Of a stretch of DNA of 64,000 nucleotides, positions 25,265-33,387 are shown one piece after another. The notes beneath the pieces are model-generated. The model searched no databases. It was given only the letters and a program-made list of their open reading frames with translations, and was not told the DNA's origin. Source of the DNA: Planctomycetota bacterium (lineage in GTDB: Bacteria; Planctomycetota; UBA1135; GCA-002686595). Where the stretch lies: positions 1-64,000 of the forward strand of contig JADHOC010000004.1 in NCBI GenBank assembly GCA_016779205.1, given 5' to 3'. Both the position numbers and the translations under genes were made by a program. Each line of letters starts with the position of its first letter. Positions within the stretch are counted from its first letter, which is position 1.

Positions 25265-26401
25265 ATGATCTCATTCGCTCTCCTCACGGGGCTCAGTCTC
25301 ATGAGCCCCGCTGCCAGCGCCCCCCTCACTCCCTCGCTCCACCTGCCTCCCCAGGAGGAAACCCCGGCCCCACGGGCGGAGTCCCCCCTCGAGCGCTACG
25401 AGCGGCTCGTATCGGAGGCCAACGCGGCCAACGCGGCGTGGGCCAGGGACCTCAAGGCCCTCCGCGACGCCGAGAAGGCCGGCGGGCCCCCGGTGCCCGC
25501 CTCGGCCTGGACCTCGCCGCTGATCCCCTTCGTGGCACGCTTCCAGGCGGCCGCTCGAGACCATGCAGGGACCGACGCCGCGATCCCCTTCCTGATGTGG
25601 GTCACCCAGAACGCCATGCCCATGAAGGGAGCCGGCCGTCAGGCGGCGAAGGACAGCCTTCACGAGTTGGTGACGACCCATCGCCGATCGAACCGGCTGG
25701 TGGAGCTCTCCTGGATGCTCGGACGCCTCGTCTACTTCTTCGGGGAGGAGGAGGGCGCTGCCATCGGCGCGGGCCTCGAGGCGGATTCACCGAACGAGGA
25801 GGTCCGCACCTGGGCGGTGTTCTCACGCACGACCGGATTCCTCGAGAGCGCCCCCGTGGACTCCGACGCGTTCAAAGGGGCGATCGCCGAGCTCCGCGCA
25901 GCCTTGGCGAAGGTGGACATGGAGATGCTCGCCGAGGAGGTCGAGAATCGGATCGCCGTGCGGGAGAGGTTCTCCATCGGCATGGTCGCGCCGGACATCC
26001 AGGGCGTCGACCTCGCGGGGAACGCATTCGCCCTCTCCGACTACGGGGGGAAGGTCGTCCTGCTGGACTTCTGGGGTGACTGGTGAGGCCCCTGCCGGGC
26101 TCTGTACCCGCACGAGCGGTCGCTCGTGAAGGAGATGAAGGACCGTCCGTTCGCGCTCATCGGCGTCAACTCCGATGACCTCGACCGCGCCCGCGCCGCG
26201 GTGAAGGAGCACCAGCTGAACTGGCGCAACTTCCAGAACCGGCCAGAGGGCTCCAAGACCAAGATCTCGGACGACTGGCTCCTGAACGGATGGCCCACCA
26301 TCGTGGTGCTCGACGCGGACCGGCGCATCCGGTATCGCGGGCTGGACTGCCACGAGGGAACCCGCATCGCCCGGGAGCTCGTCTCTGCCATGGAAGACTG
26401 A
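25265..26401 (+). CDS. Secreted TlpA-like thioredoxin-fold selenoprotein with W-U-G-P-C active site
   Basis: The frame runs from the ATG at 25265 to the TGA at 26399-26401 and contains one in-frame TGA at 26084-26086, residue 274 of 378. The context is V-V-L-L-D-F-W-G-D-W-U274-G-P-C277-R-A-L-Y-P, so UGA replaces the first Cys of the thioredoxin W-C-G-P-C motif. After it the fold continues without a gap: F-A-L-I-G-V-N-S-D-D, then the cis-proline segment G-W-P-T-I-V-V-L-D-A-D and a closing helix. Residues 1 to about 24 form a signal peptide, residues 40-240 a helical region of unknown family, and the redoxin domain begins near F-S-I-G-M-V-A-P-D. A SECIS-like hairpin with a GGUC loop follows. 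I infer a periplasmic selenocysteine thiol-disulfide oxidoreductase or peroxidase-like reductase. A TGC-to-TGA mutation or sequencing error is the alternative. Confidence 0.8.
26111..26128 (+). promoter_or_regulatory. Bacterial SECIS hairpin with GGUC loop
   Basis: CACGAGC (26111-26117) pairs perfectly with GCTCGTG (26122-26128) around a GGUC loop. The loop starts 31 nt after the UGA, within the 16-37 nt range known for bacterial SECIS elements. GGUC with an unpaired G-U is also the core of the Escherichia coli fdhF SECIS loop that SelB binds. The hairpin lies inside the coding sequence, as bacterial SECIS elements do. Confidence 0.75.
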
Positions 26402-26460
26402 CCCCTCGCCCCTGGCCCGCCGAACGCGAAGCCGGGAGCCCCGGGCGAACGCCGGCCCGG

Positions 26461-28335
26461 CTAGAGGAAGGTCAGCTGGAGGCCGTTGGAGAAGTTGAAC
26501 CCCGCGCCGCCCCCGAGGAGGTCGCGGAACACCAGCTGGAAGCTCCACGTGCTGCCCGAGAGGATCGTCGCCCCGGGGACCGGCGGCGACGCCAGGTCGA
26601 AGGGCGTCGTGAGGAGGTTCCCCGTGGCCACAGCCGGGGCGCTACGGAAGAGCTGCGAGCCGAGGCAGAGGACGCCATCGCCCACCGGGGTCCCCGGCTG
26701 CGTCGACTGGCCGTAGAAGAAGAACCCGAAGCCGTCGGGCATCGGGCCCACCTGGAGGCTGAGGTCGTTCTCCGCGACGGAGCAGCTCCCCGTGTAGGAC
26801 ACGACCGCCGCCAGCCCGGTGGAGTTGGAGGTCGCCGGGCAGAAGTTCGTCGCGGGGCAGGTGTTCTCCCACAGGACCACCTCGTCCGCGATCTCATCCA
26901 GCAAGGCGATGTCCAGGTCCTGGTCGCCGTCGAAGTCGAAGAGCAGGGCGCACGCGGGGTTCTGGCTCGCGATGAAGGTGGTCTCCGTCGTGAAGGTCCC
27001 CCCGCCACCGTTCATGTGCATCGTCCAGGCTCCGCCGCTGAAGGCGGACATGATCCAATCGAGGTCGCCGTCCCCATCGAGGTCTCCCAGATCCGTGGCC
27101 ACCACGAGCCCCCCCGTGGACTGGACCTGCTGCATGGAGAGGCCGCCGCTGCCGTCGCCCAGCGCGATCGTCCCCGTGGCGTCGACGCCGTTGCTGGTCG
27201 CCACGTCGAGGTTGCCGTCCCCGTTGACGTCCCCGAGAACCACCATCCAGATGCGGCCGGCGCCGTTGAGGACGCCCGCCTGGGTGAAGGTGCCGTCGCC
27301 GTCGCCGAGCCAGGCAATGAGGCGGCGGGAGCTCTGGGCGCCCACGACGAAGTCCATGATGCCGTCGTTGTTCATGTCCCCCGACGCGAGGCCCCACTCG
27401 GCGCTGCCGCCGCCGTTGAAGGTCGTCCGCGGCCCGAGGGTCCCGTCCCCGTTGTTCAGGCGGATGGAGAGGTTGCTCGAGTTGGCGTTCGCCGAGATCA
27501 CGTCGCTGTCGCCGTCGCCATCCATGTCGAAGACGGCGAGCCCGCGAGGGAGGTCGCCCATCGAGTACTGCACGCTGGGCTCGAAGGTCCCGTCGCCGCG
27601 CCCGAGGAGCACGGAGACCGTGTCACCAAACTTGTCCCCCGTGACGATGTCCATCAGGCCGTCACCGTTCATGTCGCAGGACTCGTTCGGGCTCGGTGTG
27701 TCGCCCGTCCCCGACGGGGGCGTCAGGAACGGGTCGAAGCTCCCGGTGCCGTCCGCGCGGTTGAGGAACACTCGGACGTCGGAGGTGTCCTGGTTGATGA
27801 TGGCGAGGTCCACGGCTCCATCGTCGTTCAGGTCGGAGGCCTGGCCGCCGTAGACACGGACGCCGCTGCCGTTCGGCGAGCGCACGTTGAGGACGTCCCC
27901 CTGGCTGAACGTCATCGTCGTCGGCCGGGTCCGGACGCGGAACTCACTGTGGAAGCCAGCGCTGCGAAGGGCGCTCCCGTCCAGGGCGACGAGGTCGTGG
28001 GAGATCCCGAGCTGCACGACCTCACCGGCGGCAAAGGGCACGGCGGGCGTGAAGCGAGCGGAGAGACCGCCGGGGCCCAGGGACCACGCCCCGGCGGCGG
28101 GGCCGGTGGACTTGCCGAAGACCTTCAGGTCATCGGTCGACGGCGGAAGGGCCGACGCGGCGATCGCCCGATCGAAGGTCACCACGACGTCCGCGTTGGG
28201 CAGCACGTTGCTGGCGTTGATCGCTGGCTGAACGGACACCACCGTGAGCTGGGCCGAGGCGGTCACCGAGAGCAGCAGGGAAGCGAGGGCGAAGGTGAGC
28301 GCGCGGAAGGCGCCGGGGCACAGGGGCTGGTTCAT
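26461..28335 (-). CDS. Secreted Ig-like/FG-GAP repeat protein with C-terminal sorting-type domain
   Basis: The 624-residue protein starts at the ATG at 28335 with a signal peptide (L-T-F-A-L-A-S-L-L-L-S-V-T-A-S-A-Q). A bacterial Ig-like domain of the SbsA type follows (V-S-V-Q-P-A-I-N-A-S-N-V and V-V-V-T-F-D-R-A-I). Then come FG-GAP repeats with calcium loops such as D-L-N-D-D-G-A-V-D, D-M-N-G-D-G-L-M-D, D-M-D-G-D-G-D-S-D, D-M-N-N-D-G-I-M-D, D-V-N-G-D-G-N-L-D and D-L-D-G-D-G-D-L-D. The last 130 residues are the shared C-terminal domain, ending F-N-F-S-N-G-L-Q-L-T-F-L. It has more repeats and an extra Ig module compared with the gene at 6844. It is a likely cell-surface or secreted binding protein, convergent with the selenothioredoxin gene. 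Confidence 0.88.
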   Translation of the reverse strand: MNQPLCPGAFRALTFALASLLLSVTASAQLTVVSVQPAINASNVLPNADVVVTFDRAIAASALPPSTDDLKVFGKSTGPAAGAWSLGPGGLSARFTPAVPFAAGEVVQLGISHDLVALDGSALRSAGFHSEFRVRTRPTTMTFSQGDVLNVRSPNGSGVRVYGGQASDLNDDGAVDLAIINQDTSDVRVFLNRADGTGSFDPFLTPPSGTGDTPSPNESCDMNGDGLMDIVTGDKFGDTVSVLLGRGDGTFEPSVQYSMGDLPRGLAVFDMDGDGDSDVISANANSSNLSIRLNNGDGTLGPRTTFNGGGSAEWGLASGDMNNDGIMDFVVGAQSSRRLIAWLGDGDGTFTQAGVLNGAGRIWMVVLGDVNGDGNLDVATSNGVDATGTIALGDGSGGLSMQQVQSTGGLVVATDLGDLDGDGDLDWIMSAFSGGAWTMHMNGGGGTFTTETTFIASQNPACALLFDFDGDQDLDIALLDEIADEVVLWENTCPATNFCPATSNSTGLAAVVSYTGSCSVAENDLSLQVGPMPDGFGFFFYGQSTQPGTPVGDGVLCLGSQLFRSAPAVATGNLLTTPFDLASPPVPGATILSGSTWSFQLVFRDLLGGGAGFNFSNGLQLTFL

Positions 28336-28624
28336 GGTGAGCTCGCTGACGGGTGGGCACCCGCGCTGGGCGGGGCAGCTCGCCGCAGCGGAGCGGCGAG
28401 GGGCTGGAGATCGGTGGCGGCGACGGCGAGGCAGGACCCCGATCGTACCGCCTCGCGGAGAAAGCCCTCCCCGTCGGGAGGGGATCCCCGGGGAGGTCGT
28501 CCACAATCGGGGCGAGCCCCCGGGTCGCCGGGGGACGCGCCGAGCGGCCGCCACCCGAGGCTCCACTGCCACAGGGCCCGCCCCCCCCGAGGGGTTCAGC
28601 CCCGAGCCGCCGCCCGCGGACCCA

Positions 28625-29947
28625 TCAGTCCCGCTTGAGAGTCCCGCGCTGGCGGTACTTCTCGCGGTACTTGGCGTCGAGGGCCGTCTGCTTGTCGGTG
28701 AGGGAGATCTTGCGGCCCTGGACGAAGGCGTGCTCGATCTTCGTGCCCAGCTCGAAGGGGTCGCCATCCGCCACGAAGAGCGTGGCGTGCTTGCCCTTGT
28801 CCAGGGAGCCCACGTGGTCTTCGATGCCCAGGAACTCCGCGGAGGAGAGGGTCACCGAGCGCAGGGCCTGGGCGGGGGTCAGCCCGTGGGGCACGGCGGC
28901 GGCGGCCTCGTAGCAGAGGTTGCGGGCGTTGGAGCTGTCCCGTGCGCCCATGGTCAGGCACCAGCGGACGCCGGCGGCCTCGAGCTTCGCGGGCAGCTCG
29001 TAGGTGGTGGCGTAGGAGAGGTCCCGGCGGTGCGGGAGGCGGTGGGTGCTGGTGATCGCCACGGGCACGTCGTGGCGCACCAGGAGATCCGCGAACTCCA
29101 GGGCGTCGCGGCCCCCGGCGATGGCGACGCGCAGGCCTCTCTCGGCGCACCAGGGCAGGGCCGCCTCCGCCTGCTTGCGGGTGGTGATGGAGAGGAACAC
29201 GGGGTCCTCTCCGGCGAGGATCGGGCGCATGGCCTCGAAGCGCAGGTCCGTGGGGACGGTGGGATCCGCGTCCTTGGCGGCCACGTAGGCCGCCGCGGCA
29301 TCGAAGAGCGCGTCGAGCTCGGCGATCTGGCGCTTGGTTCGGTCGCCCGCGTCATCGCCTCCGCCGCTCCAGCGACGGAAGCGCGCGGAGCGCTCGGCGG
29401 GCCAGTTGATGGCGAGGCCAGCGTGGCGGTCGAGCGCGAGGTCCTCCCAGCTCCAGCCGTCCAGCTGGATGGTCGAGACGCGACCGGGGACGAGGCCCCC
29501 CTGGGGGAACACGCCAGCCACCAGCACGCCGTTGCGGCGGGTGACGGGCAGGTGCCAGGAGTCGGGGTTGACGGCCACCGCGGCGTAGACCTCGGGGTTG
29601 ATGGAGCCCCCCTCGGAGGTGTCGATGGTCATGTCCACCGAGTCCACCTCCACGAGGCCAAGGGTGCTGGTGGCGAGGACGAAGCCGGGGAACACGTGGC
29701 GCCCCTCGAGCTCAAAGACCCGGGCCTCGCCCGCGTCGAGGCGCTCGGCGGAGACCGCCTGGATGACGCCGTCCTCGAAGAGCAGGTCCCCACCCTCGAT
29801 CACGTCGCCGGAGACGGTGTGGATGGTCGCCCCGCGAAGGAGCACCGGGCCATCCTGGGCGGCGGCGCTGGGGGTCAGGTCCTGGGCGAGGGTTGGGGCT
29901 GCGAGGACGACGAGCGCCGCGAGCCGAAGTTGAATGGAGGTGCTCAT
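28625..29947 (-). CDS. Secreted amidohydrolase-fold protein lacking the metal-binding His pair
   Basis: The 440-residue protein starts at the ATG at 29947, 1 nt after the stop codon of the upstream amidohydrolase gene, and has a signal peptide (L-A-A-L-V-V-L-A-A-P-T-L-A-Q-D). The amidohydrolase composite domain is recognisable: R-G-A-T-I-H-T-V-S-G-D-V-I near the start and a late G-S-L-D-K-G-K-H-A-T-L-F-V-A-D-G-D-P-F block. Where active members have G-x-I-D-x-H-x-H it reads G-F-V-L-A-T-S-T-L-G, so the first metal site is missing. It may be an inactive partner of the adjacent enzyme. It is the second gene of a two-gene operon with 29949-33182. Confidence 0.8.
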   Translation of the reverse strand: MSTSIQLRLAALVVLAAPTLAQDLTPSAAAQDGPVLLRGATIHTVSGDVIEGGDLLFEDGVIQAVSAERLDAGEARVFELEGRHVFPGFVLATSTLGLVEVDSVDMTIDTSEGGSINPEVYAAVAVNPDSWHLPVTRRNGVLVAGVFPQGGLVPGRVSTIQLDGWSWEDLALDRHAGLAINWPAERSARFRRWSGGGDDAGDRTKRQIAELDALFDAAAAYVAAKDADPTVPTDLRFEAMRPILAGEDPVFLSITTRKQAEAALPWCAERGLRVAIAGGRDALEFADLLVRHDVPVAITSTHRLPHRRDLSYATTYELPAKLEAAGVRWCLTMGARDSSNARNLCYEAAAAVPHGLTPAQALRSVTLSSAEFLGIEDHVGSLDKGKHATLFVADGDPFELGTKIEHAFVQGRKISLTDKQTALDAKYREKYRQRGTLKRD

Positions 29948-29948
29948 A

Positions 29949-32900
29949 TCAGCGGCTCCCGGCGCGCGTGGCGGCCATCTCGTAGAGGACATCGAAGCAG
30001 CCGCACACCCCGGGCCGCGAGAGGGTCGGGTCGGCACCGGAGCGCCACAGGTCCTCGAGCTCATCCCGGAAGCGGGCGAGGTCTCGGTCCGCGAGGCGCT
30101 CACCTCCGCCCCGTCGGCCCCAGCTGCCCCGGGACATCTTGGGCTTGCTGCCCTTCTTCAGGAGCTTCTGGATGATCCGCTGACGCTCCGCCTCGGCGGC
30201 GGCGCGTCCGGCGGCGTCGGCCTCCAGGGAGAAGAGCTCCCGGCCGTCCACGAAGGTGGAGACGCAGCGCGACTGGTAGCTGAGGGGGTCGCCGGACCAG
30301 ATGGCGAGGTCGGCGTCCTTGCCCACCTCGATCGAGCCGGTCTGGTCCCCGATCCCCAGCTGGATCGCCGGGTTGAGGGTCACCAGCTTGATGCCCTCGG
30401 CCCGCTCCATGCGGCCGTACTTCACCGCCTTGGCGGCCTCGGTGTTGAGGCGCCGGGCGTGCTCGCTGCTGTCGGAGTTGATGGACACGTTCACGCCCAC
30501 GTCGCTCATGAGGGTCGCGTTGTGCGGGATGGCGTCCACCACCTCGAACTTGTACGCCCACCAGTCCGAGAAGGTCGAGGCCCCCACGGCGGCCTCGGCG
30601 ATCTCCTCGGCCACCTTGTAGCCCTCGAGCACGTGCTGGAAGGTGCCGATCTTGAACCCGAAGGCCTGGGCCAGACGCGCCAGCATCAGGATCTCGTCCT
30701 GGCGGTAGCTGTGGCAGTGGATCCAGCGCTCGCCGGCGACGATCTCGCCCAGCGCCTCGAGCTCCAGGTCCCGGCGCGGGGGCATGGTGCGCGCGCGCTC
30801 CCACTCGGAGAGGGCCGCGTAGCGCTCCAGGCTCTCGCGGTACTCGCGCCCCGCCACCAGGCGGTCCTCGATGAGCGCCGCGACGCCCATGCGGGTCTGG
30901 GGGTACTCGTCGGAGCGGTCCGTCCCGGCGGCCACGCGCTTGGGGTTCTCACCCAGGGCGAACTTGATGCCGGGCATGGCGCCCTCGGCCTTCATGTCCT
31001 CGGGGTGGCTCGCGCCCCAGCGGAGCTTGATGACCGCGTTCTGGCCGCCGATGGCGTTGGCCGAGCCGTGCAGCAGGTTGGCGGCGGTGAGGCCGCCGGC
31101 GAGCTGCCGGTAGAAGTTGATGTCGTCGGGGTTGATGACGTCGCCGATGCGCACCTCGCTCGTCACCCGCCGGCCGGTCTCGTTGACCCCGCCGCTGATG
31201 CCGGTGTGGCTGTGGCAGTCGATCAGGCCGGGCGTCACGTGGCCGCCCTGGGCATCGATGATCCGCGCCCCGCCCGGGACGGGCGCCAGCGCCTCCGGAC
31301 CCACGTAGCGGATCTTGCCGCCCTGGACCACGATCACCGCCCCCTCGACGATGCCCGCGTCCGCCGCGGTCCACACCGTGGCGTTGCGGATCATCACCGT
31401 CTCGGCGTCGGGGTAAGCCGTGAGCCCGTGGGCGCCGAAGGGCAACGGAAGCGGGCCGTCTTCCAGAGAAGCCTCGGGCTCCTCCGCTTCGCCATCAGAC
31501 TCCACGTCCTCGCCCGACGAGCGGTCGTCGCCGTCAGCCTCGCCGTCGTCTTCCTCGTCCTCCTCGTCCGGCACATCGCCGGTACGCGTGGCGGACCAGC
31601 GCATCATCGCGCCGTCCGGACCCACCAGGGAGCCGTGGATGGCCTCCCCCTCGAAGAGCCCGGTGCCCGAGAACACGCCCTCGGGCGCGAGCGCCTCGGC
31701 CTCCAGGTGGAAGTGCATGTGCTGCGGGCCGACCTTGAGGTCGTCGAGCTCGAAGCTGTCCTCTCCCACGAGCACCTCGGCGCTCGAGGAGCTCTTCAGC
31801 CGCAGGGTGCCCTCGATGGGGCCGCCCTCGGTCTCCAGGCGGAAGGCGTAGTCCCCCTCATGGGTCGGGGCCGGCGCGGCCTCGATCTCGAAGCGGCGGC
31901 CCGCGACCCACACGTCACGGATCTCGGAGTCCTCGGCGAAGGGGTCCGCCGTGCGGACCACCAGGTGCGCCAGGCGCCCGGGCTCGACCTTCCCGAGGCG
32001 ATCGTCCACGCCCAGCAGTCGGGCCGGGGTGACCGTCAGGGCCCGCAGCGCTTCCACGGGATCCAGGCCGCGCTCGATCGCCTCCCGGACGCCGGCCATG
32101 AAGTCCCCGCGGTCATCGAGCTTCGCGGAGGTGAGGGCCACCGTGGCGCCGCCATCCACGAGGCGCCGCGCGTTGCTGGGCGCGTGCTCCCAGGTCGCGA
32201 GGTCCCGCAGGCTATGGGCGTCGGCCGCCATGGAGGTCGAGACGTCCGGAGCCTCGGGGTAGTTGACCGGCAGCACCAGGGGCAGCCCGGCGGCGAGCAC
32301 AGCGTCGAGCCGCCGGAACTCGGTCCCCGTGCCCAGCACCATCACCGGGCGGTTGAACTCGTCCGCGAGGCGAGCCGCGCGCAGGAGCTGCAGCTCGCTG
32401 GAGGCGTTGAACAGGAACGGAGCTCCGCCGCGCCGGAGCGCGTCCAGCGCCTCGTTCGGCTGGGGAGGCTCGTGGCCGGCCACCTCGGTGGCGTCCACGG
32501 CCAGGCAGGCGGCGTGGTGGTCAGCGTCCATGAGCGCCTGCCGGATGAGGGCGATGGCCCCCATCTCGGAGTTCGGATACGCCAGGCTCCCCTCGCTCCC
32601 CCAGCTCGCCCGGCGGAAGGCGAGGGTCTGGTACACCCCGTCCTCGATCACCTCGGGGGTGGCGGCCGCCACATCCCCCTCACCGGCGCCCAGGGCCACC
32701 ACGGCGGAGGAGCCACCGAGCACGCCGTCGGAGGGCGCGATCGCCGCCGCCGTGAACCCGGCGCCGCGCAGGGACTCGACCTCCGAATCGGTGAGCCGCT
32801 CCCCGTCGAGGGCCGAACGCTGGGGCACGACCTTCTCCGATTGCCAATAGCCACCCAGCCCGGTGGCGTCCGGCAGGGGCGCCTCCACACCGGCGTACAT

Positions 32901-33182
32901 CTCCACGAACCCCGCGTGGACCGTCAGTCCGGAGCAGTCCCAGACCCGGGCGCCCGCGGGCGCCTCGCCGCCGGTCTCCACCGAGACGATCACGCCGTCC
33001 CGGAGGACGATGGTCGCGTCCTCCACCAGGGCTCCCGGCGAGGGAATCAGGCGCGCGTGGGTCAGCGCATGCCAGCGGGGGTCAATCTTGCGGGGGCCCC
33101 GGAGGGGCTCGTCCTGCGCAAGGAGCGGCGAGAACGCGGGCGTCGCGGCGACGAGGGCCGCGACCAGGAAGAGTCGGATCAT
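29949..33182 (-). CDS. Secreted double amidohydrolase-domain protein
   Basis: The 1077-residue protein has a signal peptide (L-F-L-V-A-A-L-V-A-A-T-P-A-F-S-P-L-L-A-Q) and two amidohydrolase-type halves joined by an acidic linker near residues 540-590 (E-D-E-E-D-D-G-E-A-D-G-D-D). The second half keeps the metal-site motif G-L-I-D-C-H-S-H-T-G at about residue 655, H-C-H-S-Y-R-Q-D-E-I and N-S-D-S-S-E-H-A-R-R, so it should be active. The first half has G-F-V-E-M-Y-A-G in place of the H-x-H and is probably non-catalytic. Members of this group hydrolyse imidazolones, hydantoins or peptide-like amides; no substrate can be assigned. It heads the operon; TATAGT at 33239-33244 is the probable -10 box. 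Confidence 0.85.
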   Translation of the reverse strand: MIRLFLVAALVAATPAFSPLLAQDEPLRGPRKIDPRWHALTHARLIPSPGALVEDATIVLRDGVIVSVETGGEAPAGARVWDCSGLTVHAGFVEMYAGVEAPLPDATGLGGYWQSEKVVPQRSALDGERLTDSEVESLRGAGFTAAAIAPSDGVLGGSSAVVALGAGEGDVAAATPEVIEDGVYQTLAFRRASWGSEGSLAYPNSEMGAIALIRQALMDADHHAACLAVDATEVAGHEPPQPNEALDALRRGGAPFLFNASSELQLLRAARLADEFNRPVMVLGTGTEFRRLDAVLAAGLPLVLPVNYPEAPDVSTSMAADAHSLRDLATWEHAPSNARRLVDGGATVALTSAKLDDRGDFMAGVREAIERGLDPVEALRALTVTPARLLGVDDRLGKVEPGRLAHLVVRTADPFAEDSEIRDVWVAGRRFEIEAAPAPTHEGDYAFRLETEGGPIEGTLRLKSSSSAEVLVGEDSFELDDLKVGPQHMHFHLEAEALAPEGVFSGTGLFEGEAIHGSLVGPDGAMMRWSATRTGDVPDEEDEEDDGEADGDDRSSGEDVESDGEAEEPEASLEDGPLPLPFGAHGLTAYPDAETVMIRNATVWTAADAGIVEGAVIVVQGGKIRYVGPEALAPVPGGARIIDAQGGHVTPGLIDCHSHTGISGGVNETGRRVTSEVRIGDVINPDDINFYRQLAGGLTAANLLHGSANAIGGQNAVIKLRWGASHPEDMKAEGAMPGIKFALGENPKRVAAGTDRSDEYPQTRMGVAALIEDRLVAGREYRESLERYAALSEWERARTMPPRRDLELEALGEIVAGERWIHCHSYRQDEILMLARLAQAFGFKIGTFQHVLEGYKVAEEIAEAAVGASTFSDWWAYKFEVVDAIPHNATLMSDVGVNVSINSDSSEHARRLNTEAAKAVKYGRMERAEGIKLVTLNPAIQLGIGDQTGSIEVGKDADLAIWSGDPLSYQSRCVSTFVDGRELFSLEADAAGRAAAEAERQRIIQKLLKKGSKPKMSRGSWGRRGGGERLADRDLARFRDELEDLWRSGADPTLSRPGVCGCFDVLYEMAATRAGSR

Positions 33183-33238
33183 GGGGATGCGCCTGGCAGG
33201 TAGCTGCCGGCCCCGGGAACCGCCGGGGCGATCCCACG

Positions 33239-33244
33239 ACTATA
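33239..33244 (-). promoter_or_regulatory. -10 box TATAGT for the amidohydrolase operon
   Basis: On the minus strand TATAGT differs from the consensus by one base and lies 56 nt before the ATG at 33182, giving a leader of about 50 nt. No good -35 element is seen 16-18 bp further upstream. Confidence 0.45.
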
Positions 33245-33387
33245 GCCGTCCTGAACGCGCCCATTGCGCCCTGCTGGGGACGCGCCAGAGGTGAGACACT
33301 TCCTTGACGATCGCCGGGCGCGGCCCCCTCGCCGTGGCGGCGAGATGTCTCAACGCCGTTCCCGGCCCAGGTGCCGCCCGGTCTGGG

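Noticed and set aside
29934..33203. Open frame of 1089 residues on the plus strand, opposite the double amidohydrolase gene
   Set aside because: Its composition is Leu/Gly/Val/His/Arg repeats without domain features, while the minus strand carries recognisable metal-site motifs and a signal peptide.
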